A DNA stretch of 64,000 bases from Mycolicibacterium flavescens. Lineage in GTDB: Bacteria > Actinomycetota > Actinomycetes > Mycobacteriales > Mycobacteriaceae. The notes under the pieces were generated by a model. It saw only the letters and a list, made by a program, of their open reading frames with translations. It was not told the DNA's origin and did not search any database. The position numbers and the translations under genes were made by a program. How positions within the stretch are numbered: the stretch's first letter is position 1; the number at the start of each line of letters is the position of its first letter. The stretch is taken from the NCBI GenBank assembly GCA_900637135.1, contig LR134353.1:1302001-1366000 (forward strand), given 5' to 3'. Positions 9,301 through 19,488 of the stretch are shown in pieces.

Positions 9301-10223
9301 ACGATGTCCTCGTAGGCGGCCACGAACTGGCCGAAGCCCATCGTGTCGGCCTTCTTGATCGCGGCCACCACCAGTTGCCGGTCGCCGTCCTTGCGTTGCA
9401 GGTCAATGGCCAGGCCCAGGTTGGTATGCGGCGGGGTGACCACGTTGGGCTTGCCGTCGATTACTTCGAAGTACCGGTTCATGCCCGGGAACTTCTTGAC
9501 CGCCTGCACGAGCGCATACCCGATGAGGTGGGTGAACGAGATCTTCCCGCCGCGGGTCCGCTTGAGGTGGTTGTTGATGACGATCCGGTTGTCGATCATC
9601 AACTTGGCTGGGACCGCGCGAACACTGGTCGCGGTGGGCACCTCCAGCGACGCCGCCATGTTCTTCACGACGGCCGCGGCCGCGCCGCGCAGCACCTGAG
9701 TCTCGTCGTCGCCGCCCGAATCTTCCTCTGCGGCGTCCTTGTCTTTGGTCTTGGCCTTGTCCTCAGCGCCCTTGTCCTTGGGCTCCGATTTCTTGGCCGA
9801 CTCCTTCGCGGGCTCCTTGTCCTTGGCGGGCGCCTTGGCCGGTGCCGACGACTTCGATGCCTTGCTCTTGGAGGCGCCGGCGTCGGATTCCTTGTCCTTG
9901 GTCTCGTTGGCCTTGGTCTCCTTGGCTGAAGTCTCCTTGGCTGAAGTCTCCTTGGCGGGGGTCTCCTTGGCGGGCCGGGCGGCGCCGTTGCCGCCGGACT
10001 GCTTGGGCGCGGGCGCGGGTGCAGGCTCCGGCGGGCTCACCGGTCCTGCGTTGCGCTGACCGTTGCCGCTGCGGGCCTGACTCTCGGAGGAGGTCGGCTC
10101 AGGGGAGTAGTCGACAAGGAATTCGTGCCAACTGGGATCTACCGACGAGGGATCCTCGCGGAACTTGCGATACATCTCCTCGACCAACCACTCGTTCTGT
10201 CCGAATGGTGAAGGTGAGCTCAC
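6315..10223 (-). CDS. kgd: Multifunctional 2-oxoglutarate decarboxylase/dehydrogenase E1-E2 protein
   Basis: The 1302-residue product is the actinobacterial fusion of an E2-like succinyltransferase domain with a thiamine-diphosphate E1 (SucA/Kgd). It commits 2-oxoglutarate to the TCA cycle and in mycobacteria is inhibited by GarA. Residues 1-40 match the short E1 leader ([20 protein letters not shown]), about 45-165 are a Lys/Glu/Ala-rich linker, about 180-430 the E2 core with catalytic His near 386 (TYDHRIIQG), and about 437-1302 the E1 part with MPHRGRLN and GDAAFAGQG near 717-725. M. tuberculosis Kgd is about 1231 residues by memory; the extra length is in the linker, which contains a pentapeptide repeat. 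E2-type lipoyl domains are absent, as expected. The start GTG 10223 has GAGGCGAG upstream. Confidence 0.96.
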   Translation of the reverse strand: MSSPSPFGQNEWLVEEMYRKFREDPSSVDPSWHEFLVDYSPEPTSSESQARSGNGQRNAGPVSPPEPAPAPAPKQSGGNGAARPAKETPAKETSAKETSAKETKANETKDKESDAGASKSKASKSSAPAKAPAKDKEPAKESAKKSEPKDKGAEDKAKTKDKDAAEEDSGGDDETQVLRGAAAAVVKNMAASLEVPTATSVRAVPAKLMIDNRIVINNHLKRTRGGKISFTHLIGYALVQAVKKFPGMNRYFEVIDGKPNVVTPPHTNLGLAIDLQRKDGDRQLVVAAIKKADTMGFGQFVAAYEDIVRRARDGKLTMDDFSGVTISLTNPGTIGTVHSVPRLMRGQGTILGVGAMEYPAEFQGASEERIAQLGIGKLVTLTSTYDHRIIQGAESGDFLRTIHELLLDDDFFDEIFRELHIPYEPVRWRTDNPDSVEDKNARVIELISDYRNRGHLMADIDPLRLDKNRFRSHPDLDILTHGLTLWDLDREFKVNGFAGADEKKLRDVLGLLRDSYCRHIGVEYTHILEPEQQQWLQERIEKKHEKPTVAEQKYILSKLNAAEAFETFLQTKYVGQKRFSLEGAETVIPTMDAVIDQCAEYALDEVVIAMPHRGRLNVLANIVGKPYSQIFSEFEGNLNPSQAHGSGDVKYHLGASGRFIQMFGDNDIDVSLVANPSHLEAVDPVLEGLVRAKQDVIDGGDGDGEGAGAFSVVPLMLHGDAAFAGQGVVAETLNLALLRGYRVGGTIHIIVNNQIGFTTSPSDAKSSEYCTDVAKMVGAPIFHVNGDDPEAAAWVARLAVDFRQKFHKDVVIDMLCYRRRGHNEGDDPSMTQPRMYDAIDVKRGVRKSYTEALIGRGDISMKEAEDALRDYQGQLERVFNEVRELEKHEIEPSASVEADQMVPAGTNTAVDKSLLARIGDAHLSVPEGFSVHPRVKPVLEKRREMAYEGKVDWAFAELLALGALIAEGKTVRLSGQDTRRGTFTQRHSVIIDRKTGQEFTPLDLLTVDKDGNPTGGRFMVYDSPLSEFAAVGFEYGYSVGNPDAMVLWEAQFGDFINGAQSIIDEFISSGEAKWGQRSDVVLLLPHGHEGQGPDHTSGRIERFLLLWAEGSMTIAMPSTPANYFHLLRRHALDGIHRPLIVFTPKSMLRNKAAVSDIRDFTEQKFRSVLEEPTYTDGDGDRNKAKRMLLCSGKLYYELAARKKKDERDDVAIVRVEQLAPLPRRRLAETLDRYPNVEQYLWVQEEPANQGPWPTFGLTLPEVLPEKLSGITRVSRRAMSAPSSGSSKVHAVEQQEIIDEAFA
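9901..9972. repeat. 15-bp in-frame tandem repeat inside the kgd linker
   Basis: GTCTCCTTGG starts at 9916, 9931, 9946 and 9961, with a diverged copy at 9901. On the minus strand it encodes five KET-type pentapeptides ([24 protein letters not shown]). The period is five codons, so gain or loss of copies keeps the frame. Confidence 0.9.
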
Positions 10224-10371
10224 GGTAGCTACTCGCCTCGATTCTTCGCTTCACGCGAGCGCATCTGAAACGCTCGCCAGGTTCTGTACGGATTACCCGC
10301 ATTCCGCCGACTAAAGGCTAGCGCCGAAGCATCGGCCAGACCACGACAACGACCTTCCCGGCCATGTGCCG

Positions 10372-11124
10372 CTAGTCCCGGGACGCGGGCAGCACGTGCA
10401 CCACCGTCGGCCACCGCGGTGGCGGGGTGCCGAACGCGCCGTGCGCGTTGCCGATGATTCGCTTGCCCATCAAGCGGTTGCCCACACCGCCGACGACCGC
10501 GCCGACGCCGACGGGCAGCGTCTTGCCGAACGCGAGTGCGCCTCGCTTGAGGGTGTAGCGCTTGACGAAATACCTCAGCAGGCGCGAGTTCAGTTGCGAC
10601 AGCGCAGGCAGCGGGAGGGTGGCCGCCCCGTCGGCGACCCACGCGCCTCTGGTGCGGCCGCGGCCGACCAGGTCGGCGATTGCACGCTTGCTGTCCTCGC
10701 CGACCAACACCGCCAGCACCAGCGCGCGACGCCGCTCCTGATGCTCGGCCGGAATTCCGTGCACCTCGGCTACGGCGAGGACGTACAACGCCGTCGCCTC
10801 CAGGAAGACGACCGTCTCGCCGGCCACCGACGCCATCGCGGCCAACGTCCCGATGCCGGGGAACGCGGCAGCCGACCCGACGGCGGCGCCGCTGGCCATC
10901 ACCGCGCTCAGATAGCGCTTCTCGAGTTTCTTGATGACATCGGCGGGCGTCGCGTGCGGGTCCTGTTCGCGCAACCGATCGACGTACGCCTTGACCGCGG
11001 GAGCTTGCACGCGCGACCCGCGCTCGATGATGCGGGACAGCGCCTTGGCGGCGACGCTCGGATCTTCGGCGGAGCCATCACTGACCGCCGGTAACTGGCT
11101 CTTGGCCTTCGACCGGGCACTCAT
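10372..11124 (-). CDS. Membrane-associated conserved protein (Rv1249c-like)
   Basis: A 250-residue protein of unknown function. Start ATG 11124 is preceded by AGGAGG with a short spacer. The N-terminal 80 residues are charged and helical; residues about 77-105 (SAVMASGAAVGSAAAFPGIG) and 106-125 form hydrophobic stretches likely to be one or two membrane helices. A second Gly-rich hydrophobic stretch lies near 205-220 (LPVGVGAVVGGVGNRLMG). The arrangement resembles EcsC-family proteins, in which a similar Gly-rich segment occurs; that link is a guess. It lies upstream of kgd in the same direction, 148 bp away, as Rv1249c does. Confidence 0.75.
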   Translation of the reverse strand: MSARSKAKSQLPAVSDGSAEDPSVAAKALSRIIERGSRVQAPAVKAYVDRLREQDPHATPADVIKKLEKRYLSAVMASGAAVGSAAAFPGIGTLAAMASVAGETVVFLEATALYVLAVAEVHGIPAEHQERRRALVLAVLVGEDSKRAIADLVGRGRTRGAWVADGAATLPLPALSQLNSRLLRYFVKRYTLKRGALAFGKTLPVGVGAVVGGVGNRLMGKRIIGNAHGAFGTPPPRWPTVVHVLPASRD

Positions 11125-11265
11125 GGGGCCTCCTGTCCGAGCGACTCGTTTCAGGCTATCGCTTCGGCTAACGAACGATGGCGTCGGTGAGTGCCCCGGC
11201 CGTGATCGCGCTCACCTTATGCCGGGCCGGGAAGAAAATAATGAGAGGCGACGCTCTTCATTCCC

Positions 11266-12558
11266 ATGGCACCATCATCGGCTGTGGATCTGACGACTGC
11301 CCCGACTCCGATTCAGGAGGGCACGTCTGTCAGCCGTATCCGGATGATTGTCGTATTGGGCGTCATGGTGGCACTGGGCCCGCTGACCATCGACATGTAC
11401 CTGCCCGCACTGCCGAGGATCGCCGAGGAACTCGGGGTGTCTTCCTCGATTGCGCAGCTGACGCTCACCGGGACGCTCGCCGGGCTGGCGCTCGGCCAGT
11501 TGGTCGTCGGTCCGCTCTCCGATTCGCTGGGCCGGCGCCGCCCGTTGATGGCCGGGATCGTGCTGCACATGATCGCCTCGCTGATGTGCATGTTCGCGCC
11601 CAACATCGAGGTGCTCGGGTTGGCTCGGGCGCTGCAGGGGATGGGCGCCGCAGCGGCCTCGGTGGTCGCGGTCGCCGTCGTCGGCGATCTGTTTACCGGC
11701 TCGGTCGCGGCCACGGTGATGTCACGACTGATGCTGGTGCTCGGCGTGGCGCCCGTGCTGGCTCCCTCGTTGGGCGCCGCGGTCCTGCTGAAGGCCTCCT
11801 GGCACTGGGTGTTCGCCGCTCTGGTGCTGTTGGCGGGGTTGTTGCTGGTGGTGGCGGCGACGGCCCTGCCGGAGACGCTGCCGGTCGCGCATCGTCGCCC
11901 GCTGAAGGTGCGCGGTATCGCGATGACGTACCTGGAGTTGCTGCGCGATACCCGGTTCGTGGTGTTGGTGCTGGTCGCGGCGCTGGGCATGTCGGGGCTG
12001 TTCGCCTATATCTCAGCGGCGCCGTTCGTCCTGCAGGGTCGCTACGGTCTGGATCAGCAGGGGTTCGCGCTGGTCTTCGCCGCCGGCGCGATCGCGCTGA
12101 TCGGCACCACGCAGTTCAACGTCGTCTTACTGCGCCGGTTCGGGCCGCAGACCATCGTGCTGTGGGCCCTGACCGTGGCCTCCCTCGGCGGTGCGGTCTT
12201 CGTCGGGATCACGGTTGCCGACGTCGGCGGGGTGGTCGGATTCGTCGTCCCGGTGTGGGTGCTGCTGGCCGCCGTGGGCTTCGTCATCCCGAACGCGCCG
12301 GCGCTGGCGTTGACCCGGCATCCGGACGCCGCGGGCACCGCGGCCGCTCTGCTCGGCGCGGGACAGTTCGGTCTGGGTGCTGCGATCGCACCGCTCGTCG
12401 GTGCCCTCGGCAACGACGAGTTCGCTCTGGCCGCGGTGATGACGGTGGGTATGGTGATCGCGTTGCTCGCGCTCATGGCCGTCGGTGTGTCAGCGGCCGG
12501 ACGCGCGGACGACTCCGAACGCGACGTCACCGCTGACGTCGTGCCCGAACCGGCCTGA
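11266..12558 (+). CDS. Bcr/CflA-type MFS multidrug exporter
   Basis: A 430-residue protein with about 12 membrane helices. The first helix carries [19 protein letters not shown], the hallmark of the Bcr/CflA (DHA1) drug-proton antiporter group, and [13 protein letters not shown] is the loop 2-3 motif [18 protein letters not shown] fits motif B/C. Likely exports hydrophobic antibiotics or sulfonamide-like compounds; the substrate is unknown. ATG 11266 is the best start, although an SD-like AGGAGG lies inside the gene near 11316 without a suitable start codon. A second MFS gene follows 85 bp downstream. As I recall, M. tuberculosis has only one exporter (Rv1250) here, so this one looks like an added gene. 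Confidence 0.88.
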   Translation: MAPSSAVDLTTAPTPIQEGTSVSRIRMIVVLGVMVALGPLTIDMYLPALPRIAEELGVSSSIAQLTLTGTLAGLALGQLVVGPLSDSLGRRRPLMAGIVLHMIASLMCMFAPNIEVLGLARALQGMGAAAASVVAVAVVGDLFTGSVAATVMSRLMLVLGVAPVLAPSLGAAVLLKASWHWVFAALVLLAGLLLVVAATALPETLPVAHRRPLKVRGIAMTYLELLRDTRFVVLVLVAALGMSGLFAYISAAPFVLQGRYGLDQQGFALVFAAGAIALIGTTQFNVVLLRRFGPQTIVLWALTVASLGGAVFVGITVADVGGVVGFVVPVWVLLAAVGFVIPNAPALALTRHPDAAGTAAALLGAGQFGLGAAIAPLVGALGNDEFALAAVMTVGMVIALLALMAVGVSAAGRADDSERDVTADVVPEPA

Positions 12559-12643
12559 CGCTTCGCAGCGCGTGGTCCCGCCTTGTCGGGATCGACCACG
12601 CTCCGTAGCGTCGGCGGGATCCCCGAGTGCTAGTCGACCCAGA

Positions 12644-14515
12644 ATGTTGTCAACGCTTTTCACCAGGCAGAACGCGTCAACGAACCCGTGGCATGCGCTG
12701 TGGGCGATGATGGTCGGCTTCTTCATGATCCTGGTGGACGCGACGATCGTCGCGGTCGCCAACCCGTCGATCATGGCGAGGTTCGACGCCAGCTACGACG
12801 CCGTCCTGTGGGTCACGAGCGCCTATCTGCTCGCATACGCGGTGCCGTTGCTGGTGGCGGGCCGTCTCGGTGACCGGTTCGGCCCCAAGAACCTCTACCT
12901 TCTCGGCCTCACGGTGTTCACCGTCGCTTCGCTGTGGTGCGGACTGTCCGACACGATCGGGATGCTGATCGCAGCGCGGGTCGTGCAGGGCGTCGGCGCG
13001 GCACTGCTGACGCCGCAGACCCTGTCGACGGTCACCCGCATCTTCCCCGCCGAACGGCGCGGCATGGCGATGAGCGTGTGGGGGGCGACGGCCGGGGTCG
13101 CGACGCTGGTCGGTCCGTTGGCCGGCGGGATCCTGGTCGACGCCCTCGGGTGGCAGTGGATCTTCTTCGTCAACGTGCCGATCGGGGTGGTGGGCGTGGC
13201 GTTGGCGCTGCGGCTGGTGCCCGAGCTGCCGAGACAGAGGCAGCGACTCGACGTTGCGGGGGTGATCCTCTCGGCGGTCGGGTTGTTCCTCATCGTGTTC
13301 GCCCTGCAGGAGGGTCAGGCGAACAGGTGGACCCACTGGGTCTGGGGCCTGATGGCGTTGGGCACCGGCGTGGTGGCCGCGTTCCTGTTCTGGCAGGCAG
13401 CAAACCGTAATGATCCGCTGCTGCCACTCGAGATCTTCCGCGACCGCGACTTCTCGCTGTCGACATTCGGCGTCGCGACGATCGGGTTCGTCGTGACCGG
13501 GATGATCGTGCCGGTCATGTTCTACGCGCAGACGGTGTGCGGGTTGTCGCCGACGCAGTCGGCGCTTCTGACTGCGCCGATGGCGATCGCCACAGGTGTG
13601 CTCGCGCCCGTCGTCGGACGGATCGTCGACCGGTGGCACCCACGCCCGGTGGTCGGATTCGGGTTCTCCGTGTTGGCGATCGCGTTGACCTGGCTCTCAC
13701 TGGAGATGGCGCCCGACACCGCGATCTGGCGGCTGGTGTTGCCGCTGACCGCGACGGGGATCGGGATGGCGTTCATCTGGTCTCCGCTCGCCGCGACGGC
13801 TACCCGCAACCTGTCGGCCCGGTTGGCCGGTGCGGGTTCGGGTGTCTACAACACCACCCGCCAGGTCGGGGCCGTGCTGGGCAGCGCCAGCATGGCGGCG
13901 TTCATGACGTGGCAGGTCAACTCCGAGATGCCGCCGTGGGCCGCCGATCCGGCTCAGGGTGATGCGGGTTCGACGCAGTTGCCGTCGTTCCTGCACACGC
14001 CGTTCGCGGCCGCCATGTCGCAGTCGCTGTTGTTGCCCGCGTTCGTCGCGCTGTTCGGTGTGCTCGCCGCGGTGTTCCTGGTCGGCTATGCGCGCCGAAC
14101 ACCAGAGGACCCCGCCGCCGCGGAACCAGTCGACGAGCCCGACGACGACGAGGCGTTCGTCGACGACGATGACGACTACGTCGAGTACACCATCGACTGG
14201 GACGACGGCTCTGCGTCATGGGTTCCCGCCGAGCGCGAGCCGGCGACCGAGCCGATGCCCGCGCGCGACGAGCGCCCACCCGAGCAGTCCGACGACTCGT
14301 GGCGCGCGATTCTCGACCAACTGCTGGCCGATATTCCGCCCGCGCCGCCCGCAAAACCCGCAGCCGATCCGATCGGGCTGTCGCACAACGGTTTACACGT
14401 GGACAACGAGCGGCGACTCACATCGCTGGAATCGGCCCGGCCGGATGGCGAGGCCTATCGCTACCGGACGGAGCCCCGCTCCAGAGGCAGGCATGCGCGC
14501 GACGACCACAACTAA
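12644..14515 (+). CDS. EmrB/QacA-type (DHA2, 14-helix) MFS exporter, Rv1250-like
   Basis: A 623-residue exporter: the first helix has [19 protein letters not shown], motif A is [11 protein letters not shown], and about 14 membrane helices follow up to near residue 490. The cytoplasmic C-terminal 130 residues are unusual in being very acidic ([20 protein letters not shown], then DDDDDY) and Pro-rich, with no recognised fold. Start ATG 12644 begins MLSTLFTRQ; a longer reading from upstream has no supporting signal. The stop overlaps the stop of the convergent FAD oxidase by 4 nt. It stands where Rv1250 is in M. tuberculosis. Confidence 0.9.
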   Translation: MLSTLFTRQNASTNPWHALWAMMVGFFMILVDATIVAVANPSIMARFDASYDAVLWVTSAYLLAYAVPLLVAGRLGDRFGPKNLYLLGLTVFTVASLWCGLSDTIGMLIAARVVQGVGAALLTPQTLSTVTRIFPAERRGMAMSVWGATAGVATLVGPLAGGILVDALGWQWIFFVNVPIGVVGVALALRLVPELPRQRQRLDVAGVILSAVGLFLIVFALQEGQANRWTHWVWGLMALGTGVVAAFLFWQAANRNDPLLPLEIFRDRDFSLSTFGVATIGFVVTGMIVPVMFYAQTVCGLSPTQSALLTAPMAIATGVLAPVVGRIVDRWHPRPVVGFGFSVLAIALTWLSLEMAPDTAIWRLVLPLTATGIGMAFIWSPLAATATRNLSARLAGAGSGVYNTTRQVGAVLGSASMAAFMTWQVNSEMPPWAADPAQGDAGSTQLPSFLHTPFAAAMSQSLLLPAFVALFGVLAAVFLVGYARRTPEDPAAAEPVDEPDDDEAFVDDDDDYVEYTIDWDDGSASWVPAEREPATEPMPARDERPPEQSDDSWRAILDQLLADIPPAPPAKPAADPIGLSHNGLHVDNERRLTSLESARPDGEAYRYRTEPRSRGRHARDDHN

Positions 14516-15864
14516 TCGAACAGCACCGCGGGGTTGAGGTAGCCGGACGGGTCGAAGGCCGCCTTCACCGTGCGCATGGCCGCGATATCGGCGTCGGTGC
14601 GCGACATTGCGAGGTACGGGCGCTTGCGGGTGCCGACGCCGTGCTCGCTGCTGACGTTGACGCCGAGGTGGGCGATGAGGTCCATCATCGCCGAGTACAG
14701 GGCGTGTTCGGCTTGGCTGTCGAGCGTGCACCGCACGAGGTTCAGGTGCAGGCTGCCCTCGCCGACATGACCGAACAGCACCGGAATCGCGTCGGGCGCG
14801 TGGCGGCCGACGAGTCGAACGGCATCGGCGGCGAACTGCGCGATGGCCGAAAGCGGAAGCGAAACATCGAACTTCAGCGGCGGCCCGTACACGCCGAGCA
14901 CTTCGGCGATGGCCTCGCGCACCAGCCAGAGTCGCTGCTGTGCGGCGGTGTCGACGCCGACGGCGGGTTCGCCGCACAGGTCTGCGCCCCCGATCGCGTC
15001 GGCGAGTCGATCGGTCTGGTCGGTGTCGCCCGCCAGTTCGATCAGAAGCTGCCAGGCCCCGTCGACGGGCGCGGACACCCCGGCGTGCTCGGCGGTCAAC
15101 GCGCTGGCGCGCGCGTCGATCAACTCCAGTGCGGCGATGCCGTCCAGGTCGCGAAAGATCCGCCCGGCGGTGACGAGCGCGTCGAGGTCGGCGAACCCGC
15201 AGATCGCGGTCACCCGGTGTGGCGGCGTGGGGTGCAGCCGCAGATCGAGCGCGGTGATGACGCCTAAAGTGCCTTCCGCCCCGACGAACAGCGACGCCAG
15301 GTCGTAGCCGGTGTTGTCCATCCGCACCCGGCTGTGCCGGTGCACGACCGAACCGTCGGGCAGCGCCACATCCAATCCGATCACCTGCTCGCCCATGTTG
15401 CCGTAGCGGACGGTGCGCAGCCCGCCGGCGTTCGTCGACGCCATCCCCCCGACGGTCGCGGTGTCGCGCGCGGCCAGGTCGACGCCGAACACCAGCCCCG
15501 CCTCGCCGGCCGCCCGCTGCACCTCGGCCAGAGTCACGCCGGCGCCCACCGGGATTCGACGTTCAGTGACGTCGACGTCACCGATGTCACGCAGTCGCTC
15601 GGTCGACAGCAGCACGTCGTCGTGCTCGGGAACGGTGCCCGCCACCAGCGATGTGCGCCCGCCCTGCACGGTGACGTAGGCACCGGCATCGCGGCAGGCC
15701 CGCAGCACCGCCGCGACCTCATCGGCCGACCCCGGCCGCACCAGGGCGCTGGCCCGGCCGCGGTACCGCCCGGTGTGGTCGACGACGCGTGCGGCGAGCA
15801 CGTCGGGGTCGCTGCTGACGTAGGCCTTCCCGACGATCTCGGCCAGCCGCTCGGTCAGGCTCAT
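14512..15864 (-). CDS. FAD-linked oxidase (GlcD / D-2-hydroxyacid dehydrogenase type)
   Basis: A 450-residue member of the vanillyl-alcohol-oxidase/PCMH flavoprotein family. The FAD-binding half has [16 protein letters not shown] (residues about 56-71), [22 protein letters not shown] and [19 protein letters not shown]. The C-terminal FAD-linked oxidase half ends [14 protein letters not shown] and [13 protein letters not shown], the usual glycolate/D-lactate dehydrogenase ending. It oxidises an unidentified 2-hydroxyacid. ATG 15864 shares one base with the TGA of the upstream helicase gene, so it is translationally coupled to it, an odd partner. A second member of the family lies at 26781-28145. 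It appears absent here in M. tuberculosis. Confidence 0.9.
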   Translation of the reverse strand: MSLTERLAEIVGKAYVSSDPDVLAARVVDHTGRYRGRASALVRPGSADEVAAVLRACRDAGAYVTVQGGRTSLVAGTVPEHDDVLLSTERLRDIGDVDVTERRIPVGAGVTLAEVQRAAGEAGLVFGVDLAARDTATVGGMASTNAGGLRTVRYGNMGEQVIGLDVALPDGSVVHRHSRVRMDNTGYDLASLFVGAEGTLGVITALDLRLHPTPPHRVTAICGFADLDALVTAGRIFRDLDGIAALELIDARASALTAEHAGVSAPVDGAWQLLIELAGDTDQTDRLADAIGGADLCGEPAVGVDTAAQQRLWLVREAIAEVLGVYGPPLKFDVSLPLSAIAQFAADAVRLVGRHAPDAIPVLFGHVGEGSLHLNLVRCTLDSQAEHALYSAMMDLIAHLGVNVSSEHGVGTRKRPYLAMSRTDADIAAMRTVKAAFDPSGYLNPAVLFD

Positions 15865-18800
15865 CACGTCGGTGTGTCGCTCGCGCCCAGCGACAGGAAC
15901 GCGCCCAACTCGATCAAGCGGTCCGGTGTGCTCGGCAGATACTCGGTGAGCGCCTCCGACCGGACGATCACGCTGAGATACTTCGCGCGGCTGACCGCGA
16001 CGTTGAGTCGATTCCTGTTGAGCAGAAACGATATTCCGCGCGGCACATCGTCGATGGAGGACGCCGTCATCGATACGAACACCACCGGCGCCTGCCTGCC
16101 CTGGAACTTGTCCACGGTGCCGACCGCGACGTCGGGCAGCCCGGCGTTCTCGAAATAGTCGCGCAGCAGCAGTACCTGGGCGTTGTAGGGGGCGACGACC
16201 AGGACGTCCTTCTGGGTCAGCGCGCGGGTGCCGTGCTCGTCGGTCCAGTCGCTGCCGAGCAGCGTCAGTGTCGCCGCGACAATGGCTTCGGCCTCTTCAG
16301 GGCTGCTCGTGGAGTTGCCGTCGTGGGGAATGGGCACCACGCGCACACCGGGAGCCTGGCCGTCAAGGCGGCGCGCTGCCGGCTGGCCCTCCGCGGACTG
16401 CAGCCTGCCCTGGTAGGCGAGCCGGGACACCCGGGCGCACACCGCGGGATGCATTCGGTGGGAGCGGTCGAGGAAGTAGCCGAATTGTTCGGGCAGCGTG
16501 CGGTTCTCCTGCACCAGCCAGCCCAGCGCCGATGCGTCGACCGGCTCGGGATGGTGGCCCTGGCTGACCTGAGGCAGCTGTTGCGGGTCGCCTAGCAGCA
16601 TCAGGCTGTCGGCCGCCCTGGCCACCGCGATGGTGTTGGCCAGGCAGTACTGGCCAGCCTCCTCGATCACCAGCAGGTTCAGGCTGCGGGCCTCCACGCG
16701 GGTGTCGTTCGCGAAATCCCATGCGGTGCCGCCGATGACGCAGCCGGCGTGGTCGGCGATAAACGCGGCGTACTCGTCCTTGTCGATCGCCTGACAACCG
16801 ACGTCGTCGGGACAGTCCTTCTTGGCGATGCGCTCAGGGGCCACGCCTGCCTTGATCAGGTCGCGAAAGAGGTTCTCCACCACCGCATGTGACTGCGCCA
16901 CGACACCGATGCGCCACTGGTGGTCGTTGACCAGGCGGGCGATGATCCGGGCGGCCGTGTACGTCTTGCCGGTCCCGGGTGGGCCGTGCACCGCCAGATA
17001 CGACGAGTCCAGGTCGAGCACCGCGGCGGCGATGTCGGCGGTGACATCGCCGGTGCGGGGAAGAAGGGCGCCGCTGCGGGTGCGCGGCGGCCGGCGCAGC
17101 AGGATATCGACCACCGCCGTGCGCGGCAGATCCGGTAGCGCAGCGGCGACCTCTGCGGCCGCGCTGTCGATGGCCTCACGTAACTTCTTGTTGGGCACGA
17201 TGTTTCGCGGCGTCAGCGCGAACGGGGTTTGCGTGAACGTCCCGGCAGGGGTTTCGCGTTCGCAGATCACCACCCGGGTGGGCGGGTCGTCGACCTCGAT
17301 GACGTCGGCGTTGCCGGCCGCGCGCCGGTCCGCGTTGTCCGCCATGCCCGCGGGCGACGGCGGTTCATACAGTGCGAACACCTCTCTGCTGACGTCACCG
17401 CCCTCCAGCGCCCCGGTCAGTTCCAGCCAGCGCTGCTGTTTGCGGGCCCGCGTCGACGGCAGATGCCAGTCCTTGACGACCGCCACGCCGTCGGCGTCGA
17501 CCAGGAACACGTCGCTGGTGTCACCCCACTCGTCGACAGGACTGTTCAACCGGTCGAAATGCGCCCACCAGAACGGTTTGTCCTCGCGGCGGTGATATCC
17601 ACGCGCGGCGGCCATCAACGCCACGGCCGTCTGCTGCGGACTGCGCTGGGCCACACCGTCTCCGGCGAAGTCCATCAGCGTGCGCGCCAGTTGATCGGTG
17701 TCCTCGACCGCGACGCTCTGGGTGACCGGCTGCGGCCCGAGCGGCGGGACGCTCGACTCGATCGCGATCTTGATCAGCCAGTCGCGCAGCCGGTGGGTCG
17801 ATCGGCAGTCGTAGCGGTTGTAGTCCTCGATCTTCTTGAGCATGTTGTCGGCTTCGTCGCGGCGACCTTCGGCGCGCAGCTCACAGAACCGCGCGTACAT
17901 CGTGATCGATTCCGTGGCGGTGGTGACGTCGCCGGTGCGCAGTTCGGAGCCCATGTACAGCGGCTCCAGGGACTTCAGGCTGTAGTTCTCGGTGCCGACG
18001 CGAATGCTCTTGCGCACCAATGGATACAGGTCGACCAGAACACCGCTGCGCAGCAGGTCGTCGACCTCGTCCTCGCCGACCCCGTAGCGCCCGGCCAACC
18101 GGAGAAGCGCCGTCTTCTCGTACGCCGCGTAGTGGTAGATGTGCATCTTCGGATACCGCTTGCGGCGCTGGCGCACCAGCTTGAGGAAGTCGACAAGGGC
18201 CTTACGCTCACTCGGACGGTCGTGCGCCCACAGCGGCCGGAAACCGCCGCCGACCTCGAGCACTCCCCACATGTACTCCAGGCCCCACTCGCGGCCGTCG
18301 GCGCTCCACAGGGGGTCGCCTTCGAAGTCGAAGAACAGGTCGCCCTTGTCGGGGTCGGGTAGCAGGGTCAACGGTTGGGCGTCGACGATCTGATACGGCG
18401 GCTTGCCCTCCACCCGCGGCGCCAGCTGCAGCCTGGCCTGCTCCCGCAGTGCGGTAAGGGTCCGGGCCGGAAGCTCGGCGACCGGTCCTTCGTGTCGCGC
18501 GAGTTCGGCGACCGTGCTGATGCCCGCGTCGAGCAGGCGCGCCCGTTGGCTCACCCGCATGTTCGCCACCAGCAACAGGTCGTCGCCGGCGCGGACCTGG
18601 GCCTCGCATTCCGGGCAGCGGAAGCACGCGCGCACGGTGTCGTCGGCCCAGTCGACCGGCTCGCCCGACGCGAAGTGGTCGTCGAGCAGGCGCTGCAGGG
18701 CTTCGCGCCGCGGGCGATAGACCGGGAGCAGTTCGTCGATGCGGTAGCTCGCGGTGGCGCCGTCGCCCAGGATCAGCTCGACCTCCTCGGCCACCGGCAC

Positions 18801-19289
18801 ACCCGCGGCCGCGAGTGTTTCGGCGTAGGCGGCCAACTGCAGCAGCGCCTCGACCTTCACCGAGCGCGCGAGCTTGGTGTCGCGCAATCGATACCGCTCA
18901 CCGTCGGCGTCCCGCTCCAGGATCAGGAAGTCGGCGAAGCCGACGAATCGGCCGTCGAACATCGCGGCCTGGTAGATCACCTCGGCGCGGCGCTCCACAG
19001 CGCGACGCGTCTGCTCGGCGGCGGCGGTCAGCCCGTCGATCGTGTACGGAGGCCTGCCGATGATCGCGACGTCGGCCCCGTCGCGCAGCAGATCGAGGTG
19101 TCGCTGTTCATGCTCATCGCCGAGCTGAGCCGTCCTGGCCAACAGCTCGTCCTCGCTCGCGACGGCGGGACCTCGCCCGAGCTTGGCGTCGAACGCGCGC
19201 AGCAGCGCGTACTCGCAGCGGGCTGCCGCTGCGAGATCGGATGCGCTGTATACGACGCGGGTTTCGGCGCCCTCGGAGGCCACGAACAC
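15864..19289 (-). CDS. RecB-like nuclease, DEDD exonuclease-like and SF1 helicase fusion (Rv1251c-like)
   Basis: A 1141-residue protein matching the TM0106-type fusion family. Residues about 10-230 form a RecB/Cas4-like nuclease: FADFLI, YRLRDTKLARS (D-x-K) and LQLAAY (Q-x3-Y), with Cys25 and the CFRCPEC cluster near 221-227 able to hold an Fe-S cluster. About 300-520 looks like an RNase H-like DEDD exonuclease (LFFDFEGDPLW, YHYAAYEKTALLRLAGRYG, YNRYDCRSTHRL). The rest is a DNA2/UPF1-type SF1 helicase with Walker A VHGPPGTGKTYTAARII, LVIEEAGQYC, and VDKFQGRQAPVVFVSMTAS. GTG 19289 is supported by TACAGT at 19296-19301, 6 nt away. Cellular role unknown; likely DNA repair or nucleic-acid processing. 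Confidence 0.9.
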   Translation of the reverse strand: MFVASEGAETRVVYSASDLAAAARCEYALLRAFDAKLGRGPAVASEDELLARTAQLGDEHEQRHLDLLRDGADVAIIGRPPYTIDGLTAAAEQTRRAVERRAEVIYQAAMFDGRFVGFADFLILERDADGERYRLRDTKLARSVKVEALLQLAAYAETLAAAGVPVAEEVELILGDGATASYRIDELLPVYRPRREALQRLLDDHFASGEPVDWADDTVRACFRCPECEAQVRAGDDLLLVANMRVSQRARLLDAGISTVAELARHEGPVAELPARTLTALREQARLQLAPRVEGKPPYQIVDAQPLTLLPDPDKGDLFFDFEGDPLWSADGREWGLEYMWGVLEVGGGFRPLWAHDRPSERKALVDFLKLVRQRRKRYPKMHIYHYAAYEKTALLRLAGRYGVGEDEVDDLLRSGVLVDLYPLVRKSIRVGTENYSLKSLEPLYMGSELRTGDVTTATESITMYARFCELRAEGRRDEADNMLKKIEDYNRYDCRSTHRLRDWLIKIAIESSVPPLGPQPVTQSVAVEDTDQLARTLMDFAGDGVAQRSPQQTAVALMAAARGYHRREDKPFWWAHFDRLNSPVDEWGDTSDVFLVDADGVAVVKDWHLPSTRARKQQRWLELTGALEGGDVSREVFALYEPPSPAGMADNADRRAAGNADVIEVDDPPTRVVICERETPAGTFTQTPFALTPRNIVPNKKLREAIDSAAAEVAAALPDLPRTAVVDILLRRPPRTRSGALLPRTGDVTADIAAAVLDLDSSYLAVHGPPGTGKTYTAARIIARLVNDHQWRIGVVAQSHAVVENLFRDLIKAGVAPERIAKKDCPDDVGCQAIDKDEYAAFIADHAGCVIGGTAWDFANDTRVEARSLNLLVIEEAGQYCLANTIAVARAADSLMLLGDPQQLPQVSQGHHPEPVDASALGWLVQENRTLPEQFGYFLDRSHRMHPAVCARVSRLAYQGRLQSAEGQPAARRLDGQAPGVRVVPIPHDGNSTSSPEEAEAIVAATLTLLGSDWTDEHGTRALTQKDVLVVAPYNAQVLLLRDYFENAGLPDVAVGTVDKFQGRQAPVVFVSMTASSIDDVPRGISFLLNRNRLNVAVSRAKYLSVIVRSEALTEYLPSTPDRLIELGAFLSLGASDTPT

Positions 19290-19340
19290 GCTGCCACTGT
19301 ATGTGACCCGGACGACACATCCCGGTCCCTCAGTCTCCGC

Positions 19341-19401
19341 GAACGTGGGTTACCCGCACGCCAATTGCGGCTCGGGCGTGACACGAGGCCACACTCGCCG
19401 A
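19341..19401. repeat. Inverted repeat, left arm, flanking the 301-aa ORF
   Basis: The outer 19 bp (GAACGTGGGTTACCCGCAC) recur perfectly in inverse orientation at 20438-20456. The following 42 bp match the inner part of the right arm at about two thirds of positions with no gap, including CACACTCG. See the right arm and the finding. Confidence 0.75.
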
Positions 19402-19488
19402 TTCACAACGACGCGCGTATCCACAGCCCGAGCGTTCCGTGGGCCGCGCTGACCGAATTGTGTGAGACCCCGTACTGACCGTCTCCGC

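Noticed and set aside
12485..12643. N-terminal extension of the 14-helix exporter
   Set aside because: Overlaps the end of the preceding exporter and has no membrane or family sequence.
17229..18362. Plus-strand open frame opposite the helicase fusion
   Set aside because: Antisense shadow of the Rv1251c-like gene; no protein features.
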